Shown in pieces: positions 7,650 through 10,190 of a stretch of 10,190 bases of DNA. The stretch covers positions 1-10,190 of the forward strand of contig JAIEBL010000220.1 in the NCBI GenBank assembly GCA_029069015.1, read 5' to 3'. The notes below the pieces were generated by a model. That model saw nothing but the letters and a program-made list of their open reading frames with translations, was not told the DNA's origin and did not search any database. The DNA is from Clostridiales bacterium (lineage in GTDB: Bacteria > Bacillota > Clostridia > Christensenellales > Pumilibacteraceae). The translations under genes were made by a program, and so were the position numbers. Each line of letters begins with the position of its first letter. The first letter of the stretch is position 1.

Positions 7650-8254
7650 TCTTTTTTAGTGGAAATTACGGGCGCGTTCATGCTTTTATCCATAATGCTG
7701 AAGCGAGGCAGGCTTTTTCTCAGCGTCAGGATCATTTCCTCATCCGGTTCGAAATGTAGTAAGCAGTTGCCGTTTTCGCCGTGATAATACATATAGACGA
7801 GCGCGTCTTCGTCGTCATAATCACAAACGGCGTATTGCTTTTTGATTTCTCTAGATGCGGCGTAGCGTTCGTACGTCTCGCTGTTGATTTTGCCTATAGA
7901 CTCTACCGAATCGAGTCGGATCGTTAAAAAGAGTTTGCGTTTGTTGCGGCGAATAACGCGCACGATACGCAAAATGCTGCCGTTCAACAAATAGTCGTAT
8001 TCCGAATTGGTTTGTTTTAAATATTTGCCGATCAGAAAAAACACCAGAAGCACGGGCGTCATTTCCAATGCGACAAAGAAGAGCGAAAAAAGAATTGCCG
8101 ACAGTTTGGCTTTCGTTCCCCAAAAGAAAAACAGGTACGCGAAAATAATACCGATCGCCAAAACCATGTAGCGCAGAACGGATAACGTCTTCGTGCGCTT
8201 TAAGTGTTTGTCAATGTTGGGATTGTCTACGTTCTGTTCGTAATAGTAATCCAA
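7646..8254 (-). CDS. Two-helix membrane protein of unknown function
   Basis: I do not firmly recognise this 202-residue protein. It has a charged N-terminus (MDYYYEQNVD), two hydrophobic helices at about 27-45 and 51-75 joined by a very short loop, and a cytosolic part of about 125 residues. The sequence NSEYDYLLNG followed by a basic stretch and LDSVESIGKI resembles, from memory, clostridial two-helix proteins with a PH-like cytosolic domain (DUF6106-like); this is unverified. The start is TTG at 8252-8254, supported by GGAG (8262-8265) with a 7-base spacer; the next in-frame Met is residue 30, within the first helix. It begins 12 bases after the histidine kinase stop and overlaps the desulfurase start as ATGA, so it belongs to the five-gene operon. 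It may act in the envelope alongside the kinase, but no function is shown. Confidence 0.85.
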   Translation of the reverse strand: MDYYYEQNVDNPNIDKHLKRTKTLSVLRYMVLAIGIIFAYLFFFWGTKAKLSAILFSLFFVALEMTPVLLVFFLIGKYLKQTNSEYDYLLNGSILRIVRVIRRNKRKLFLTIRLDSVESIGKINSETYERYAASREIKKQYAVCDYDDEDALVYMYYHGENGNCLLHFEPDEEMILTLRKSLPRFSIMDKSMNAPVISTKKE

Positions 8255-8261
8255 AATATTA

Positions 8262-8265
8262 CTCC
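8262..8265 (-). promoter_or_regulatory. Ribosome binding site supporting a TTG start
   Basis: GGAG on the minus strand lies in the 12-base gap after the kinase stop, 7 bases before TTG at 8254. No ATG or GTG is available nearby in this frame, so the site decides the start. Confidence 0.75.
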
Positions 8266-8266
8266 G

Positions 8267-9340
8267 TTATTCGTTTTTTTGCAGGACTGTGCCTGTATTG
8301 ACTTTGTGCTTATTCGGATCGAACAGCGTAAGCGTAAAGATAAACGTTGCCCCCGCGCCCTTGTTGCTCTCTACCCAAATCACTTCTTTGTGGTCGTCGA
8401 TGATTTTTTTGACGATGCTCAGTCCAAGTCCCGTGCCCTTGCTTTTGCCGGGGGTACGTGCTTTATCCGCCATGTAGAAGCGATCCCAAATCAGCATCTG
8501 GTCTTTTTTGCTGATACCTAACCCGTGGTCTTTGATTGTGACGTAGATCTTTCTGCCGTGAATGTGCGTCGTGACGAGTATGCGCGAGTATGCGGGTGAA
8601 TACTTGATGGCGTTGTCGATAAGATTGATAAGCACCTGTACGATTTTGTCTTTATCGGCGTATACGTAGCTTGCCGCGCGTGCAAAATCTACGTCTAACT
8701 GCAATTCTTTTTTGACGAGGTGCGTTTCGAATCGCTCCACGACCTGCCGGATCACGGAATTGATTTCGAAGCGTGTCATTGAAAGCGGATATTTGCCCGA
8801 CTCCATACGCGAGAGATCCAACATGGACGTAATCAGCGAGCTGAGTCGTTTGGTTTCGTTCAGAACGATTTTTAGGTATTTTTCGCGGTCTTCGGGCGCG
8901 ATCGTGCCATCCAAAATGGCTTGCAAAAACCCTTGCATGGACGTAAGCGGTGAGCGCAGTTCGTGCGACGCGTTGGCAACGAACGATTTACGCATTTGCT
9001 CCAAGTCTTCGAACTCCCCCGCTACGTTATTCGTACTTTTGGTGAGTTTTTTGATTTCGTCGTCGGCAAATCCGATTTTCGTACGGACGTTGTATTCCCC
9101 GTTCGTCAGCTTTTTTGCCATGGCGTCGAGCGTGCGAATGGGCGTAATAACGATCTTAAAATAGAGAAAAACGTACAGGATTCCCTCGATTACCGCAAGT
9201 AATGCTACCAATAGAATCAGCAAAACCTTTTCGCCGCCCACGACGTGCGGCGTTAAAAAAAACAGCGGGCAAAAAATCGTTGCACCGTATATGACCAAAA
9301 AAAGTATACTACGGGATATAAAGTTCGTTAAAAGCTTCAT
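8267..9340 (-). CDS. Sensor histidine kinase (PhoR/WalK-like), short extracellular loop
   Basis: This membrane kinase autophosphorylates on histidine and passes phosphate to the response regulator encoded just upstream. The 357-residue protein has helix 1 (about 7-29), only about 10 residues outside, and helix 2 (about 40-61). A HAMP linker (about 62-115) follows. The HisKA H-box has phospho-acceptor His126 (FVANASHELRSPLTSMQGF). The ATPase domain has the N-box NLIDNAIKYSP (Asn243), the G1 box DHGLGI (Asp271), an F-box region (WDRFYM) and the G2 box GTGLGLSIVKK. The frame is open to 9394, but ATG at 9338-9340 is preferred: it makes an ATGA overlap with the regulator stop, while the 18 extra codons lie inside the regulator gene and lack a ribosome site. 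The lack of a sensor domain suggests sensing within the membrane or through a partner. Confidence 0.95.
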   Translation of the reverse strand: MKLLTNFISRSILFLVIYGATIFCPLFFLTPHVVGGEKVLLILLVALLAVIEGILYVFLYFKIVITPIRTLDAMAKKLTNGEYNVRTKIGFADDEIKKLTKSTNNVAGEFEDLEQMRKSFVANASHELRSPLTSMQGFLQAILDGTIAPEDREKYLKIVLNETKRLSSLITSMLDLSRMESGKYPLSMTRFEINSVIRQVVERFETHLVKKELQLDVDFARAASYVYADKDKIVQVLINLIDNAIKYSPAYSRILVTTHIHGRKIYVTIKDHGLGISKKDQMLIWDRFYMADKARTPGKSKGTGLGLSIVKKIIDDHKEVIWVESNKGAGATFIFTLTLFDPNKHKVNTGTVLQKNE

Positions 9341-10029
9341 TGCGGTGTTACTTCGAATTTGTAGCCGACGCCCCAAACGGTGTTTAATTGCCAAGATTTG
9401 CCGCTACCCAATTTTTCACGGATACGTTTGATGTGCACGTCCACCGTGCGGGTATCGCCTTGATAGTCGGTGCTCCATACTTTGTGCAATAATTGTTCAC
9501 GGGTAAAGACCTGCATAGGGTGCTCTGCCAGACAAAACAGTAGTTCGATTTCCTTGGGCGTCATATCGATTTTCTGATCGCCCACGCGTACGATGTAGTT
9601 TTTGACGCTGATATACAAATCGTCGTACGTAAGATCGCTTGACGGCGTAGCAACGGCAGCGGGTTGTGCTCTGCGGAAAATCGCTTTGATGCGCGAAAGC
9701 AGCTCCTGCGGTTCAAAGGGCTTTGTGACGTAGTCGTCCGCACCGTGGTCGAGTCCGCTGATTTTATCGATCGATTCCCCTTTTGCCGAAACCATGATAA
9801 TGGGAATGGAGGAAAATTTTCGGACTTCGGTAAGGGTTTCGTAGCCGTCCATTTCAGGCATCATGATATCGAGCAGCATGAGGTCGAATTCGCCATCTTT
9901 GAGCATTTTAATGGCGTCTTTGCCGTTGTGACAAATCGCCGTACTGTAACTTTCCTTTACGAGATATAGATTTAAGAGCTGACAGATATTATCGTCATCG
10001 TCAACGATTAAAATTCTGCAATTCGCCAT
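9337..10029 (-). CDS. Response regulator, OmpR/PhoB family
   Basis: This cytoplasmic transcription factor is activated by phosphorylation from the adjacent kinase. The 230-residue product has a receiver domain (1-120) with acidic residues Asp10 and Asp11, phospho-acceptor Asp54 (LLDIMMPEMDG), Ser81 (MVSAKG) and Lys103 (VTKPF). A short Ala/Pro linker leads to a winged-helix DNA-binding domain (about 133-227) with TPKEIELL, REQLLHKVWSTDYQGDTRTVDVHIKRIREKL and VWGVGYKF. ATG 10029 follows GGAAGGA with a 7-base spacer; the ATG inside that spacer is out of frame. It is the first gene of the operon, 32 bases from the -10 box. PhoP/WalR-like homologues have the same architecture, and the target genes cannot be read from this window. 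Confidence 0.96.
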   Translation of the reverse strand: MANCRILIVDDDDNICQLLNLYLVKESYSTAICHNGKDAIKMLKDGEFDLMLLDIMMPEMDGYETLTEVRKFSSIPIIMVSAKGESIDKISGLDHGADDYVTKPFEPQELLSRIKAIFRRAQPAAVATPSSDLTYDDLYISVKNYIVRVGDQKIDMTPKEIELLFCLAEHPMQVFTREQLLHKVWSTDYQGDTRTVDVHIKRIREKLGSGKSWQLNTVWGVGYKFEVTPQ

Positions 10030-10061
10030 TGCGCATTCCTTCCGTTTTTTGCTTACTTATC

Positions 10062-10090
10062 AGTATACTAGATTTTGCCGCAAATTTCAA
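10062..10090 (-). promoter_or_regulatory. Sigma-A promoter of the response regulator-thiI operon
   Basis: On the minus strand TTGAAA (10085-10090) and TATACT (10062-10067) are separated by exactly 17 bases, each matching the consensus at 5 of 6 positions. Transcription would start near 10055, about 25 bases before the regulator ATG. No comparably good promoter was noticed at the later gene junctions, so it probably drives all five genes. Confidence 0.75.
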
Positions 10091-10102
10091 GTATTTTGCA
10101 AA
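10074..10102. promoter_or_regulatory. Candidate operator: two TTTGC/GCAAA inverted repeats
   Basis: TTTGC-C-GCAAA (10074-10084) fills much of the spacer between the promoter boxes. TTTGCAAA (10095-10102) lies just upstream of the -35. Their centres are about 19-20 bases apart, near two helical turns. This layout would suit a regulator touching the promoter, possibly the response regulator itself, but AT-rich short palindromes also occur by chance. Confidence 0.3.
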
Positions 10103-10190
10103 GAAATTATTGAGAACCGAATTTGCTCGCTTTTGGGAGTAAATGTCTGGTCGGCGTTACATTAGGCAATCTTTCACTTTATTTTAATTC
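10103..10190. other. Right-edge noncoding sequence
   Basis: No gene or terminator is recognisable here. All three minus-strand frames entering from the right hit stop codons within the first 20 bases or so. A plus-strand ATG at 10143 opens only a 14-codon frame ending before the edge. Confidence 0.5.

Noticed and set aside
9341-9394. N-terminal extension of the histidine kinase by 18 codons
   Set aside because: It lies entirely inside the response regulator gene without a ribosome site; the ATGA overlap at 9337-9340 is the typical junction.
10143-10187. Small plus-strand gene at the right edge
   Set aside because: Only 14 codons, with GGGAG just 3 bases before the ATG and no recognisable product.

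Overview
The window looks like ordinary chromosome from a Gram-positive-type bacterium, most likely a member of the Clostridia. Supporting this are the miaB-mutS gene pair, a NifS-like cysteine desulfurase directly followed by a rhodanese-less ThiI, a PhoB/OmpR-type response regulator with its kinase, a class A penicillin-binding protein, strong GGAGG-type ribosome binding sites, a TTG start and sigma-A-like promoters. The genus cannot be fixed from this sequence. I see no transposase, phage gene, CRISPR array, tRNA or rRNA.

Layout. Bases 1-3100 (minus strand) hold miaB followed by mutS. They are joined by a TAATG stop/start overlap, and mutS runs off the left edge before its ATPase domain. 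Bases 3101-3414 are a divergent intergenic region with three perfect inverted repeats, a 10-base direct repeat and candidate back-to-back promoters sharing one symmetrical -10 sequence. Bases 3415-5412 (plus strand) encode a bifunctional class A penicillin-binding protein. Its end overlaps the end of the next, convergent gene by 42 bases.

Bases 5371-10029 (minus strand) form one tight five-gene block read right to left: response regulator, sensor histidine kinase, an unrecognised two-helix membrane protein, cysteine desulfurase, ThiI. The junctions are ATGA overlap, 12-base gap, ATGA overlap and 2-base gap, behind a single good promoter at 10062-10090. Bases 10091-10190 carry no recognisable gene.

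How the genes work together. MiaB (tRNA A37 methylthiolation) and the desulfurase/ThiI pair (tRNA 4-thiouridine at position 8) both put sulfur into tRNA. MutS starts mismatch repair. The penicillin-binding protein builds cell wall. The two-component system probably reads an envelope signal, because the kinase has almost no extracellular domain. Its shared transcript with tRNA thiolation genes and an unknown membrane protein is the most interesting feature of the window.

I found no convincing new biological system. The items worth a second look are the operon composition, the unknown membrane protein, a charged insertion in MutS, the symmetrical divergent promoter region and the convergent coding overlap.
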